Part shown: piece after piece, positions 1-11,765 of the stretch
Layout: the number at the start of each line of letters is the position of its first letter
Position numbering within the stretch: position 1 is the first letter of the stretch
From: Takakia lepidozioides
Taxonomy: Eukaryota; Streptophyta; Takakiopsida; Takakiales; Takakiaceae
Length of the DNA: 64,000 nt
Direction of reading: 5' to 3'
Assembly (NCBI GenBank): GCA_030704615.1
Contig: CM060733.1
Coordinates: forward strand, 60,078,001-60,142,000
Program-made: the position numbers and the translations under genes
Notes under the pieces: model-generated
What the model was told of the DNA's origin: nothing
Seen by the model: only the letters and a program-made list of their open reading frames with translations
Databases searched by the model: none

Positions 1-85
1 TCCATCATGTGCTACAACTGCTCCACAGAGAGCTTCCATGTAACCCCACCCAATGTAAGGTCCCGGATATCCATTGATGATGTAC

Positions 86-1018
86 CTGTTCTGCAAGGTC
101 GATGTACTCGATAGTGAGCAGGCGGGCACAAAAACATGGAACGGCTCCATAGTGCACGACCGCAGCACATGAAGATGGCAAAACATCACAAAGGTGGGTC
201 AAGGCCCTGGCTGCCAGCAACATCATATCTGGATTATACTCATAATTTAGAAGCCCCACGAGCACCGGCACAAACGAATCCACCGAGAAGCTGCTGAGCG
301 ACTCTTCAGTTCCAATTGACAACAATTCACACAATTGGGAAAGAGATTCCAATTGCCGACCCTCTTCTGCTTCAGAGCGCAGACCCGTGAGAATTCGCTT
401 CAGCCTGCTGTTCTGATGCGACGAAGGTGTCGACGAGGGTAAGAGGTCATCAAGTCCAGCCCCGAGCTTTCTCAGCAAGCCATGCAGTGCACTACTGGCT
501 GATGCCAGGTTTTGGTGCAAGGTACTGGCCCCCTCCCCGTCATTATCATCCTCCCCTCCACTAGCTGCTGCCACGGCCCTATCTCTATCTGCTCTATCGC
601 GGACCCGCTCCCTCTCTTTTTCAGGTTCCTTCTCTTTACCTTTCTCTAACTCTCGCTCCTTCTCCTTTTCCGTCTCACTTCCTCGTTCCTCATCTTTCTC
701 AAGCGGATGCTTAAACGACTTATCGCTATCTCTCCTCCCTGACTTGTCGTGATCCCTCTTCGACCCCGACGCCAAAGCTTCTGTTCCGGAATCCATCCCA
801 ATCTCAAGAGAGTGCGTTGTTGATGTGGCAGCCGCTGTGGCGGCAGCGGCAGCGGCTGTGGATGTGCGTGTGGAAGGGCGGGCACGAGGGGGGGGATTGG
901 AAGCAGATGCAGATGCAGTAGCAGCAGCAGACAGGCGTGCTCTCTTTGATCGCAATGGTGCAGCAGGGGATGGCCGATGCGACGTGGCCTCCACCCGCTT
1001 GCGGCTGCGCGTTTCCAT
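86..1018 (-). CDS. UPL3: UPL3-type HECT E3 ubiquitin ligase, first exon (partial gene)
   Basis: The exon encodes 311 residues from an ATG at 1018. The protein opens METRSRKR, the conserved start of plant UPL3/KAKTUS, so upstream in-frame codons (to 1144) are treated as leader. A basic, Ala/Ser-rich segment and a Lys/Glu/Arg-rich charged segment (about residues 95-150) come first. The conserved armadillo-like region starts near residue 185 and includes the LSIGTEESLSSF and CAAVVHYGAVPCF stretches. The exon ends after the codons for AEQ at a GTACAT donor, in phase 0. The remaining ARM repeats and the catalytic HECT domain lie off the left edge. UPL3 ligases attach ubiquitin to nuclear regulators in trichome and lipid control; that role is known for the family. 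The N-terminal low-complexity code is CpG- and repeat-rich. Identification is firm; only the first exon is present. Confidence 0.9.
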
Positions 1019-2009
1019 AAAAAAATCCACCCCTCCCCCCCCCCCTCCTCCCTCCTCCTGCCCTCCTCCTTCACACAATCTCACCACCTCCAGTACATCT
1101 TGCAATTCTGCACATCCTTGCCAGCATCTCACACTCCCCCGCACATCCTAGGGTTCCTCCTTGTTCCTCAATTCCTCGCTATCTCTCTACAATCTACACA
1201 GCAATCCCCGCAGCAGATGATGAAGAGCACAAGGCTTGCGATCCCTGCCCGCACCGAGTGATCCCTCAAAGACCTGGCCAGCAATAGGGCGCCCTCCCAA
1301 CCTTCAACCCTCCCGAGGCCTCATGCCTCATGCCCCGCATGCCTCCCATCCACGCATGCCCATCATGCCCATCCCTCACGCTATCGTGGCCGCGATGCAG
1401 GCGTCCCCTGCCCGCCCTGCCCGCCCTGCCCGTAACGTTTGCCTTGCCCCCTCTCAGATCCCTCCTTCCTTCCTACCTCCCATTCCCACTCTTCGTAGAG
1501 TCCTAGTGTTTTTATTTCTGGCGAAATTTCGCAATTTTTCGACCTCAAAAAATAAAATGGAATATTCTGTCGTAAATTCGCTGTTTTCTCATGGATGAAA
1601 TCGCCAAACTTCTCCAAATATTATATGAATTCGCCTAATATGGATGATATATAAGGATGAAAGTACAGAGGAGTATGATTCTATCCAAATTTCAGAGGAT
1701 GAACAGAAAATATGGCTATTTCTTGCAAAACTCAGTAGCCACTCCTGTTATTTTCCAAATCTCAAAAAAAAAGACTGCTTCGTACCTGCCATCCTCTTTT
1801 CCTACCTGCCACCACATCACCAAACTGTTACGTCTGTAGCTTGGTAACCCTCCACTACCCTCTTGGACGTAGGTCGTACCTGCCTACGAATAGGCAGATG
1901 GTTTTGCTTACTGTAAAAATGTGGGCACCGACATAATCTATTGGAGAATAAGTATGTTTTTAAGAATTGGGTTCTCAGCTCTTAAATTGTTATTATTATT
2001 ATTAATTTT

Positions 2010-2075
2010 ACAGAACAGGGGACACAGCGTCACAGACGGGTTTATTGTGGGGAAAAAAATTAAAACCCCTTAAAT
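2010..2075 (-). repeat. Dispersed repeat module (GAACAGGGGACA type)
   Basis: On the plus strand GAACAGGGGACA is followed by a TTTATTG segment and then GGGGAAAAAAATTAAAACCCC. The same order of elements is seen near 17935 and 62275 and, inverted, near 33150-33222. It is therefore one copy of a dispersed family, not unique sequence. Confidence 0.55.
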
Positions 2076-3170
2076 TGTCTATTTGAAAAATGAACCTCTG
2101 ATGTAGGCATAATTATTCTTTTGCTGTAGATTACACAAAAGGAAAGGCTGGTGAAAAGGTAAGTTATGAAAGGTTATTTGGTTCATGACCCTACAATGTC
2201 TTATTCTCACATCCGTTAGATTAGGTAAATGTGCAGCAATCCTTGCCCTTAATGCTCTATCTTTTCTCAATTTTTTTCAATATATATAGAGAACAGGGGC
2301 CCGACAGCGTGAGGCCCTGACAGTAACTTATTTCGTTTCTCATTTGAAGGAATATATTAAGGGCAACTGATCATTATTGTTCATAAAAACCTTTTGTCCA
2401 GATAGGGTTGCATTGATTCTTGTAAATATCTATGTTACTGAACGTTAAACAAAATTTACTTTTTTCTTATGTCTGGATTTCTCGATGAGATAGATAATAA
2501 TCCCAGTAATATCGTGGCCCCTCCAAACAAATGTGCTACCTATAAATTTCAACCTGCATGTGGCATTTAGGTCTAGAAAGTGAGGGCCAATAAAACTTAA
2601 AATACAATTTTTCAATTGTTTTTTAAACAAACACCCACCCAATCCAGAATGTCTCCTGCCCTAACAGAAAGTTTACAGGATGAGTTCATTCAGGTAAGAA
2701 AAAACAATCTTTGTAAAACTATGGCATGCAACTATCCTCGCCAACAAGTAATAACTGCCGTCATGGTCGTGGGTTGTTGGGGTAATCACGTTCCCACCGT
2801 TGAACCCTAAAAGGTTTCACTCACACAATGTCTAAGGTACAGATGTTCCCCAAACATGCGCTATGGGAACAAACTGTGATTACATGCACAATTGTAACTG
2901 GGTAGGACTTGGTCGTGGGTGGGGCATGGGAACATGCGCCACTGAATATTTTTGGATGGATGTAAGTACATGTGTGGGCCAAAATGACAACAACGACACC
3001 TCCAATGGTCGGTTCCGGGTATGTTTTTTTCCAAGCCTTGTGTACAAGTCATTCTACTTATTATTATTATTATTATTATTTATAAGAACAGGGGGATATT
3101 GTTATTTACTTAACTGCCATAAATTACTGGCTGGTTTTTTCCTTTGCATTTGTTTTAAAAATAAATAAAT

Positions 3171-3222
3171 AAATAAAGGAAAGCTGGGAGCTACTGCTCA
3201 CAATTCATTTTTTGGCCCCTTC
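3171..3222 (-). repeat. SINE 3' tail fragment
   Basis: Read on the minus strand this matches the tail of the full SINE copy at 39452-39686: GGGGCC, then AATTGTGAGCAGT, then GCTCCCAGC and TTTCCTTT. No tRNA-like head is present, so it is a 5'-truncated copy. It abuts an (AAAT)n tract at 3161-3177. Confidence 0.55.
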
Positions 3223-4004
3223 GACCCCACCGCAATCTCGTCACCAGAATATAAATATTATTTTTATGTTTTGTTGTAGACCATGTGGCATTCTGCACAC
3301 CCTAGGTTCATTGTTCATTCCTGTTCATTGCAAGTTGGTACTATGGCTTAAAGTTCTGTTTGTATTTGTAGGTCCCGTACCTAGCTTCCATGTAAAGGGG
3401 ACCTTGCATTTTTCAGAAGGTGCCCAAACGACCCCTATATTTTTCTGAAGGGCTAATGCTGATTTTTCCAGGCCCTTTACATGGCGGAATGTCCTCCATT
3501 GAAAAGACCTCTAGAAGGTCCTCTGGGTCCTCTGGGCTCACAAAATGGTACAGGGAGCTTCCCCACCAGAATGGCCTCACTCGGCAGGGCCCATTCACTA
3601 GTGTAATAAGGTACCTGAGGCCATTTCTCTGCTAACATATGCTGCTGTTGCGGTCAATATTCAGGCTGTTCCTCACATATAGAGCGAGGGGACAGGTATA
3701 CAGATTCTAGTGTGGGTTGCATGGAGGGCGAGATTGCATGGCATATGCTTGCCTCCCATCTAAAACAAGTGAGAAAGGAAGATCGAAAAATGAACGGAGC
3801 CAGTGCGAGCATGGGCCAGACAGCAGGCACTGAATGCAGAGCCAGACAGCTCATTGTAGCAAAGATGCTGCAGCTTGGTGCATGCAGATGTGAGCTCTAT
3901 GCGAGTAAAACCTTAAGCAAATGAGGTCAGACTAGATGAAGTAGGGATAAAGTAGGTGACGGTGCATGATATGTATCAACAACAGATGCAAGTGAGAGAG
4001 ATCC

Positions 4005-4200
4005 AAGTACAAAGAACTTCAAACACAAGTATCACAGCACACCTCAGTATCCAACTTCTGCTTGGGCAGAAAACAATCCTTGATGTTGCATGCAGCTGGA
4101 CCAATCCTGCCACTTCTCATACTGAATGCTACCTTCCACTAGACAGCAGCACAGCTGAGCATGCTGCATGCCATAAGCTGAGGTCTTTGACCGCACATCT
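4005..4200. repeat. Diverged duplicate of 7335-7500
   Basis: Both stretches run in the same order: CAAGTACAAAG, then ACTTCTGCT..GGCAG, then TGGCATGCAGCTSGAC-like sequence, then TTTCTGCCA and CTGAGCATGCTG-like ends. The similarity is patchy, with indels. Neither copy shows an open reading frame that carries through. They flank the SP1 locus, so they may be pieces of an old element or a local duplication. Confidence 0.4.
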
Positions 4201-5051
4201 TGTATGCATTAGTCTGACCTAAACTAATAAGGGCATATCTGAACATGTTGAAGTCTTCCAGACCACAGGTCAAAAGTCATGAAATGCTGGGCTGCATTAA
4301 CTTTGACCACAAGCTCCTGTCAAGACTGCCACTCACCAAGGGCCTTGGACAGTGGTCTGAAAACGTTTGCATTTGGACATAAACAGAAGGTAGATGGGGT
4401 TCTTCAAAAGTAGAACCTATACAGTTTGCATTACGAATTCCATCACAGCAACGTACATGGTAGAGTCTCCCAGAATAGGGGTGACTCACACGATAAGAGG
4501 AGCTTATATACTGTGGTCTTCTAATTGAAACACTTTAGATTGACCATTTCATCCAACTGCCTGCTACTCTCTTGCCAAAGCACAACCATGTGCAGTAACA
4601 ACATTGTTATCAGCGAACGTATTCATCATGTAGTTGCTGTTGATGGTAATCTCTGCAACCCCAGATTCATAGGGGAAGCCATAGCAATGAAACCACCTTA
4701 AAGATCACATATGTATACAGATGGTGGTAAGTTCTACTCCAAGGAATAACGATAAACTTTCACCCCACTCACACTCCTAAAGTAATTACATCACTTAACC
4801 CTTATCATTTGCCAGCTTATGACCCAACAGCAACATATGGCCCATGTCGTTTGCCCCATGTTGAAAATGACTAACCTTGCTACAAGCACCAACATTCCGG
4901 TGCTCAGAAGCCAAACCTCTAATGTAGGGAGACATACTCTAGTAGCAGGATGTTCCTCTACAATTCTATATATGTTGGAAAAAGTTGGGAGTTCACTTGA
5001 GCAGTGCATCTATTTTCTCATAGTCATCACTTTGGCCTGCTCAGTCAACAG

Positions 5052-6053
5052 CTAGTGTCGGTATGTTCTCACCACTTGGTCAAAGCGTCGTCTGCAGAGA
5101 GGACAATTCGTCAGCTGAGCAGAGCAGGAGGTACAACAGCACATATGACCACATGGCACGAAAACGGCATTGTAGTCTTGCTCCAAGCAAATCACGCACA
5201 GGTCAGGCATCGACCCTTCCTTCTTCTGCGAGGCTATATCTTCTTCTCCAAGACGCAGGGATGCAGCCTCCATAACCCTCCGCTGCAAAGCTGCCCTTCT
5301 CCGCTTCTCCACAAAATGCTTGACAGCATGAAAGGTTATCAGATAGATGCCAAAAAGAGTAAATCCAAGCGACATGTATTTGTACCATCTCGACCACTTG
5401 CCCAGGTTAGTAACCAGCTGATCTAGGCTTTTGGGACTCACATAAAAGGGGCCCTTGTGTGGCTTTTGAATTCGAATGATCCCTCTATCATCTTGAACCG
5501 CTTCACCCACAACTGTGAGGGCAGTGCCCGTAGGCAGCACTCTCTCAACTCTCTTCACCCCCAGCATCTTGAGGCCCTGCAAGTAATCCAGGGTTCCCCG
5601 CACCAGCGACCGCCCAGACTCCTCAAACACTTCAGAGGCTACGGTAAGGTCCAGGCCGGTGGAACCGCGTGCGCCCACAATATAGACACGGCCCGTTCCA
5701 TCTTCCAAGTACCATGGCACCTCCTTGCTGATTGACAGCATGAGTGCCGAATCTTGAATCCATGAACCGGTGTCATTATGCTTAAGAAAATGCTGTTCTG
5801 CTGTTTCCTCCAAGATTACACCCCTCAGACTGCTGTGCTCACAGTTAATTGGTGTTTCCGACCCCACTCTCCCTGCCACAGTCACAACAACTGGGATGAC
5901 CTTGCAGGCAGACTCCAGCAGAAAAGCAAGGTCTCTGAGTTGATTCACTTTCTTCACCGACCTGAGAGTCAGGGCATCGCGGCCGCTGTTACGGCTTAGA
6001 CAGTAGAGCGCAGCGCCACTGAGGCACAGTGTAATGCCCCCCCATGACAGCAT
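5052..6053 (-). CDS. SP1: SP1/MUL1-family RING E3 ubiquitin ligase of the chloroplast outer envelope
   Basis: Intact single exon of 333 residues. The start at 6053 (MLSWGG) aligns with the conserved MIPWGG start of plant SP1, while an ATG nine codons upstream lacks conservation. Features in order: hydrophobic N-terminal membrane segment (about 2-19); the intermembrane-space MULAN/GIDE domain (about 60-215), with the GRVGSETPI, EETAEQHFLKHN and LDYLQGLKMLGVKR motifs; a second membrane segment (about 227-244); a basic linker; and a C-terminal C3HC4 RING with Cys286-x2-Cys, CGHMCCC and CPLC, ending RTYRH. Known role: SP1 ubiquitinates TOC translocon subunits and so remodels chloroplast protein import, together with p97/CDC48-based extraction. 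Length and both termini match the family. No intron is seen in the coding region. Identification is close to certain; the orthology is inferred from sequence recall, not from a search. Confidence 0.94.
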   Translation of the reverse strand: MLSWGGITLCLSGAALYCLSRNSGRDALTLRSVKKVNQLRDLAFLLESACKVIPVVVTVAGRVGSETPINCEHSSLRGVILEETAEQHFLKHNDTGSWIQDSALMLSISKEVPWYLEDGTGRVYIVGARGSTGLDLTVASEVFEESGRSLVRGTLDYLQGLKMLGVKRVERVLPTGTALTVVGEAVQDDRGIIRIQKPHKGPFYVSPKSLDQLVTNLGKWSRWYKYMSLGFTLFGIYLITFHAVKHFVEKRRRAALQRRVMEAASLRLGEEDIASQKKEGSMPDLCVICLEQDYNAVFVPCGHMCCCTSCSAQLTNCPLCRRRFDQVVRTYRH

Positions 6054-7794
6054 GGCCTGCAGCACACACAACGTCTTCAATTACCCTAAAATACTTGGCC
6101 GTCTCTGTCTCCTATATCTGCCCCTCTTTCTTATCCCGCTCTCAAATCTTTCTTCAATCTCGAATTCTGATCAGGAGGAATTCTTCTGGTTGAAACTCCA
6201 ACCAACCCTCCTCAGCAAGCCTGCCGCCATCAAACCTCACTCTATTGAAAGATTTGAGAATAATTACCACTTAGTACCCTCGTCACCAATCTTCCATGCC
6301 GATCTCTTCGCTCAACGACATCTTGCAACAAAACCACCTCGCCGATCTTGTCACCAATCTTCCATGTCGATCTCTTCGCTCAATCAGATCTTGCTCAGAA
6401 ACCTCGCCGCTCTTCAACAAGACGGGTCCCCTCGAGGCCCACATCACCCTCCACCTCTACCCTATTGCTCTACCTCATTTATAATTTAATTCAAACCTTC
6501 AAGAATTTTCATAGACCGTAGGATCTCTCAGCATTAACTCATGTTCCAGACCGTCGATCTCTTCGACTTCGACGGTCGACACTCGACACTTGCACATGCA
6601 GATTATGTCCGTACTTTATCCACACATATATGCTTACATCCTTCCAAATACGACTCTTCATCCAGGTATCATCCTTGCCATCTTGCAAGCCTAGTCAAGC
6701 GTGAATGAAAGTAGGCTTTCATCTGATCAATATCAACTTAATCCATCCATAGTACCCAAGCTTGTGGATGAGAGTAATTCATTCATGTTCAGAACCTCTC
6801 CTCGTCGGAGCTCCTTGAAAAACCATTTCCTTTGCAGTGGACAAGATTGCATGGCTGACACCTCAGGATTGATGAACAAAAATGAGTACTGGAAGGGTGA
6901 GCTCAGACAGAACCAAACAACAGCATTGATGCTAAGATAAAAAAGGCTCAAATCTGCTACAGACACCTTCACCCATCACCCATTCTCTTCTCATTCCTTG
7001 CACAGCTCACAGATTTTGCGAAGACAAAGAAGATCAAGCTGCGTGGACGAGCAAAGAGATCTTCCCACACCTGATGAATTGAAGGCAAATTGATACAGAC
7101 CAGAAGCAGTCATGTACTTGGTGCTGATCACAGCCAAATCGCATGAGAACATGCTAGATCTTATGTCTAGTGAGCACGAATGCATGACAGTACAAACTCG
7201 GATTTCCTTAAAAAACGTTCCAGTTACACAGGACCAAGGAGGACATAGTAATAATGACAATAGATGGAAATGTAGACCACAGTCACACAATGCTCCTCAC
7301 AGAATTGCACAATCTGCAGTGTGAGAGCAAACGCAAGTACAAAGATCTCTGACATAGGTGCAGCTGCAGACCTCAGCCATAAACTTCTGCTCAGGCAGCA
7401 ACGAGTCCTAGATGTGGCATGCAGCTCGACTATTTCTGCCATATGATTCTATTGCATCCCTCCTTCCAACAGAGTGGAACGCAAGTGGGCATGCTGAACT
7501 CGACTCCAAGATTAATTCTTCCCTTCAAGAAGCTGTTTCTGCTCAAGAAAGTGAAGTAAATCAGGCACCTGTACAACCATCAATCATGAATAATCCAAGC
7601 AAACTGCATGCATGTCCGCCCACGGACCAACCCAGCTCATAACATGTGACTACTGACAGGCTCCGAGAGAGCACCATGACAGATGCCATCACAAGAGGGC
7701 AGCTTCACCAGTACATGTCACCTGAACAAATTGTATGGAAGTAGCTCACTGACTGGAAGTATTCCACAAAATTTGGAGCCATTATTGACTCTTA
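6054..7794. other. SP1 upstream region and spacer; no gene seen
   Basis: Immediately upstream of SP1, a 35-base segment (TCACCAATCTTCCATG onward) occurs at 6283 and again at 6351, a local duplication 68 bases apart that probably lies in the leader or promoter. The stretch 7335-7500 is a diverged copy of 4005-4200. Nothing else is recognisable. Confidence 0.45.
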
Positions 7795-9943
7795 TTATCT
7801 GACCATCCATTCTACAGGGAATTTCTCAAACCCGCGTCCTGGGATTGTGGACCAACGTAACACCACCCAGAAGTCGAGTGTCTTGACCGACTCATTCCAA
7901 TGCCGCCACACGTTCTCTTCCTCGCGAACACCCCATCTCATTTCTGCACTCATTCTGTGCAAACTTGCCAGCCTCATTTGCTTTGTTTGCACTCTTACAT
8001 CTCTCACCACAGCACAGCAGTCACCACCAGTGCCACGTAACAGAATCACATCCCCCTTCACCGGCCACGGGGGTATACACTTCTGATTTGGGGCTAAGTT
8101 ATGGGCTGACACCAGCCTTGGCTGCTTATTGCCACGTGCCTGACCTGGCACCTGAACTGCAGGAGGGAGGGGCTCAAATGTGAGCCCACAGGCGATCGCC
8201 TTCTCCCCCAATTCTTCAAGGGTCGCAGGTGGTGGAGGCTTGGTTCGCACTCTAGGGGATTCCTTCACCTTAGGGGACTCGACATTTAGACGAGTACTTC
8301 CACGGGTACTGTGTCCGGGCTGTTGCCCAACAGCCTGGTATTGCGATTCATCAATCTCACTCATGCTGGCAGCAAATGCAGTGAGCAAGCGCCGCGGGGG
8401 CTGGATGGCAGCCTGACGGGCATTCAGCGGCTCTGGCTCCACATGGCCCTGAAGCATATGGACCACACGGCTCATGGGTGGGCGAACCGCAGGGTCATCC
8501 TGGATGCAGAGAAGTGCCACATGAATGGCACGCACAGCTTCTTTTTTATGGAAATACTCCACCTCCTCCACATGCAGCCGCTTGTCCAGGAGCTCCATGG
8601 TACGGCCTTCCCCCATAAGCTTGAAAGCCCAGGCCGGGAAGTACCACTGTTCCTTGCCAAGTGCGAAGTTGGTGTTCTCGCGCCCGCTTATAAGCTCCAA
8701 AAGCACCATACCGAAGCTATAGACGTCAGTTTTTGCTGTGACGGCTGCATGTGGAAGCAACCACTCTGGAGCCAGATACCCAGGAGTGCCACGCATGCTC
8801 GTCACCACCCTGCTTTGCTCCCTATCCATCAACTTGGCCAGCCCAAAATCTGACAACTGCATCATCTCAACAGTATCACATCTTTAGACACTCTCAATGG
8901 ACACTGAAGTCTTTAGCAGAGTGCAACTGGCATACCCACTGACCGAACTTGGTTCAAAGCCATGAGTGCAGAACACACTAGTACACAATACAGCTTCACC
9001 ATGAATGTACCTCCATACTAGCTGCTGCCTAAATGTGGGAGCTCAAAAAGGTCCAACGGAATTGCTTAACTTAGTCCAGTCACAAACTTAATTGAGTGAC
9101 TGTATGAGCAGCATATCAGAGCCCGATCCACAGAGCCTTCAAGAGGTCAAAGGCAAGGAAAAGCTGTTCGTTCACAGTAAGACACTTAGTATGTAGAGCT
9201 ATCTTTCTTCTTTATTGAGACAGTACTGTGAATGAAGAAGAAGGCCAAGGTGTGAAGAAGCATTGCAAATTCTAAGGCATACATTTGCGGGCTTTAGAAC
9301 AAACGATTTTGTAACTCACCTTGGGACAAAATTGATGGTCCAGAAGGATGTTCTCAGGTTTGACATCCAAATGGATTATATGATCACTGCACTCCTCATG
9401 CAAATATGCCAGGGCCCTTGATGTGCCTAGAGCAATGTTCAGGCGTTGCTCCCAGTCAAGCAGCTTCTCCCCCTGCACATTTTTCCCAAAAAGCCAGCTG
9501 TCCAGGCTACCGTTGGCCATAAACTCATAGACAAGCAAGCGGTGCGAGCCCTCTGAACAGAAGCCATGCAGACGAACCAGGTTGAGGTGGCGGATTGCAC
9601 CCATTGATGCCACCTCTGCCCTGAACTGCTTTTCGCCCTGCACAGATGTCTTCTCTAGCATTTTCACAGCCACGCGAGTGCCATTGGGAAGAGTCCCCTC
9701 GTAGACAGACCCAAAAGCACCATCACCCAGCTTCCGGCTGAAGTTCTTGGTGGCGCGTTGCAGCTTAGCGTACGAGAAGCGTGGAGGCAGGCTGGGCACT
9801 GATTCTAAGAATTCCGTTGGAGTAGCAGCCTCTTTAGTGCCATGCGCACAGGCTATAGCCAGCACCGCCACCCCTGCTGCACTCACTAATGCCACTACCA
9901 CTACGTGCCGCAACCGGCCCTGCACAGCAAAATTGAGCTGCAT
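7795..9943 (-). CDS. Receptor-like protein kinase (SD2-5/RLCK-like), transmembrane and kinase exons
   Basis: Two exons: about 9943-9320 and 8856-7795, joined in phase 0 by an intron with a GTGAGT donor and a TGCAG acceptor (8857-9319). The protein starts with a membrane segment (about residues 13-32), then a kinase domain: glycine loop LGDGAFGSVYEG, VAVK lysine, HLDVKPEN catalytic loop, SDFGLAK and GTPGYLAPEW. The catalytic loop has Leu in place of Arg before Asp, so this is a non-RD kinase, as in the SD2-5 group often linked to signalling from lectin-type receptors. A proline-rich tail of about 190 residues follows the kinase; its last 90 residues match nothing I know. The open frame begins with TTG and its first ATG is at 9943. 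An upstream exon is likely (see 10386-11765) but the splice could not be resolved. Confidence 0.85.
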
Positions 9944-10385
9944 TGTCAATCAACCTGCAGAGTTTCTGGCACTCAAGCGACAGTCTCAACAGAGCTATAG
10001 TCTCATAGAGCTGATCCTGCGGCAGATGGACAACAGTGGCCTATGAATTCCCCAGTCAGGGACCAACAAAATCAATGTTCAAGAGCATGTGCCTAACGAA
10101 CTTCCTGAAGTTACTTAAGTCTAGTATCGAAAAAGTGGTGCTGGCCTTACACAACTTAGCCGCAGGTGCCCAAGTCCACACTGAATCTGTGATGATGCAC
10201 CACGCTTTCTACTTCTTTCCTGCAGCAGGCAATACATATCACCAGTTACAAGCATTCCCATAAACCACCCTCACCCTGCACCTGACAATCGGGAGATGGC
10301 ACTGAGAATAGCCCTTGAAAATAAAAACTAACTAACCTGCTTTCAGGCCCCCACCTTTCATCGACCTCTCGCTACCAAAAGCTCT
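9944..10385. other. Probable intron or spacer between kinase and ectodomain exons
   Basis: On the minus strand there are several CAG acceptors (CTCTGCAG near 9960, CTGCCGCAG near 10020), but none joins the ectodomain frame and the kinase frame with matching phase and a good donor. A small middle exon is possible. No other feature is seen. Confidence 0.3.
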
Positions 10386-11765
10386 TTACTTGCAGATTGC
10401 CTCTCTCCCAAAGGGGACCTGCGAGAGTGATGAACTTAGAGCAGAAAAACTAAGGGCAGGTAGAATGTGATTGCTTGCCTGTAACGATCTGCGACTCAAC
10501 TGCGTTTCTCCTACACTACTTCGTATTGACGTAGCAGCTTTCAACTGCGGTTCTCCTGGATTACTTGGCACTGAGACGGAAGCATTCGTTGTAGAGATTA
10601 TAATGCTGGCATTGGGTGAGCACCGGCTTGATTCACTTTGGTGCCTGTCAATTACTTCTCCACTTCCTGGTAGCGAGCCACTACTGTTCACACTAAACCT
10701 CGGCACAGTGACAATCACGAGCTGCTTCTGCCGCTTCCGCCCCACATTGTCCGTCCCTGCAACTCTCTCATTCCGAGAGTGACCACGGATATAGCGACCA
10801 CGCCAGCTCAACCCTAACGGTGCTATTCGGACTTTCGAAGATTCCGATGTCCTTGAAGTTGGTGGGCTTGCGACACGGATCTGGGTGGAATAGAATATTG
10901 CGATACAATACCGCTCCACTGTAGCAGGATTTTCTTCCTCGTTCTCACCACTAAGTAAGATACGAACATTCCCCCCATAGCATCTTGCCACTGTTCCTTG
11001 CCCATCGTGTTCGTCCATTTGGAGTACTGCATTGGCACCCTGCTGCTTCACTGCCCCACGCCTACTGCCTGTCGAGGATGATACGTTGAGGCACCTCCAC
11101 ACGTCCTCTAGCTCAGCCACTGCCAACGCGCAACAACCTCCAACAGTTCCATTGTCACCAGCTGCTTCTCTGCATCTGCACTTGTCCTGCACTCGGAATG
11201 ATGCATGCCCTGCTGCATTGTTCGCACCGTCACGGCCGCTGCTAGTATTAGTGCAAAGGTGCAGACAAAAAGGGAGAAGAGCGGCCTCGAACCGTAAACT
11301 ATCACCCTGCGCATTTGCAGCACGCTCCCTACTGCGAGCAGCTGCATTTTCACTGACTAGTGTGCTGATGCGCAGGTAGGTGCCGCGTGACTCAGTGCTG
11401 TTAGCCAATCGTGGACTTTCCAAAAATTCTAGTCTGTACCTTCGACCAGATGCATTCCATGTTACTCCATGAATGCCATCGACGATACTAACATCCGAAA
11501 AAATTCCACCGCAACAACACCCATGTATCGACGAGCCAGCGACTTCGATAGCAGCATCTTCACTATCCCTCCTTCTATCACTCGCTGCACAGCTACTACC
11601 TCTGAGCCTACCACTAGTACTGGAGCTGTCTTCACCCAAAACTAAAATTAAAGAGGAAGAGCCATCAGCATTCCCAAGCACAGTGTTCAACTGCAGCAGC
11701 AGCAATGCATAGAGCAGCAAGTGGGAATCACACTGAGACAGCTTCCTTCTGCCCAGGACCTTCAT
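10386..11765 (-). CDS. Secreted or ectodomain protein of unknown family; candidate extracellular exon of the adjacent receptor kinase
   Basis: Open frame of 459 codons from an ATG at 11765. Residues about 15-31 form a leucine-rich hydrophobic core followed by LGNADG, a good signal peptide. The body is Ser/Asn-rich with many N-x-S/T sequons and about 20 cysteines, consistent with a glycosylated, disulfide-bonded extracellular domain. I do not recognise a lectin, LRR or malectin fold. It lies on the same strand just upstream of a kinase exon that begins with a transmembrane segment, as expected if it is the ectodomain of that receptor. Against this, its 3' end (AA|GTAAAG) is a phase-2 donor that does not fit the kinase exon phase. 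It may also be a separate secreted protein. No homologue is claimed. Confidence 0.5.
   Translation of the reverse strand: MKVLGRRKLSQCDSHLLLYALLLLQLNTVLGNADGSSSLILVLGEDSSSTSGRLRGSSCAASDRRRDSEDAAIEVAGSSIHGCCCGGIFSDVSIVDGIHGVTWNASGRRYRLEFLESPRLANSTESRGTYLRISTLVSENAAARSRERAANAQGDSLRFEAALLPFCLHLCTNTSSGRDGANNAAGHASFRVQDKCRCREAAGDNGTVGGCCALAVAELEDVWRCLNVSSSTGSRRGAVKQQGANAVLQMDEHDGQGTVARCYGGNVRILLSGENEEENPATVERYCIAIFYSTQIRVASPPTSRTSESSKVRIAPLGLSWRGRYIRGHSRNERVAGTDNVGRKRQKQLVIVTVPRFSVNSSGSLPGSGEVIDRHQSESSRCSPNASIIISTTNASVSVPSNPGEPQLKAATSIRSSVGETQLSRRSLQASNHILPALSFSALSSSLSQVPFGREAICK

Larger units (their letters stand above)
1019..5051. other. Intergenic region upstream of UPL3; no gene seen
   Basis: A C-rich tract at 1027-1046 and pyrimidine-rich sequence to about 1500 probably form the UPL3 leader and promoter. 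The rest is AT-rich with scattered repeat debris: two copies of the GAACAGGGG module (about 2012 and 2290), a third short match near 3086, a (TTA)n tract at 3058-3082 and a SINE tail at 3171-3222. Short open frames at 3413-3635 resemble no protein that I know. Confidence 0.5.
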
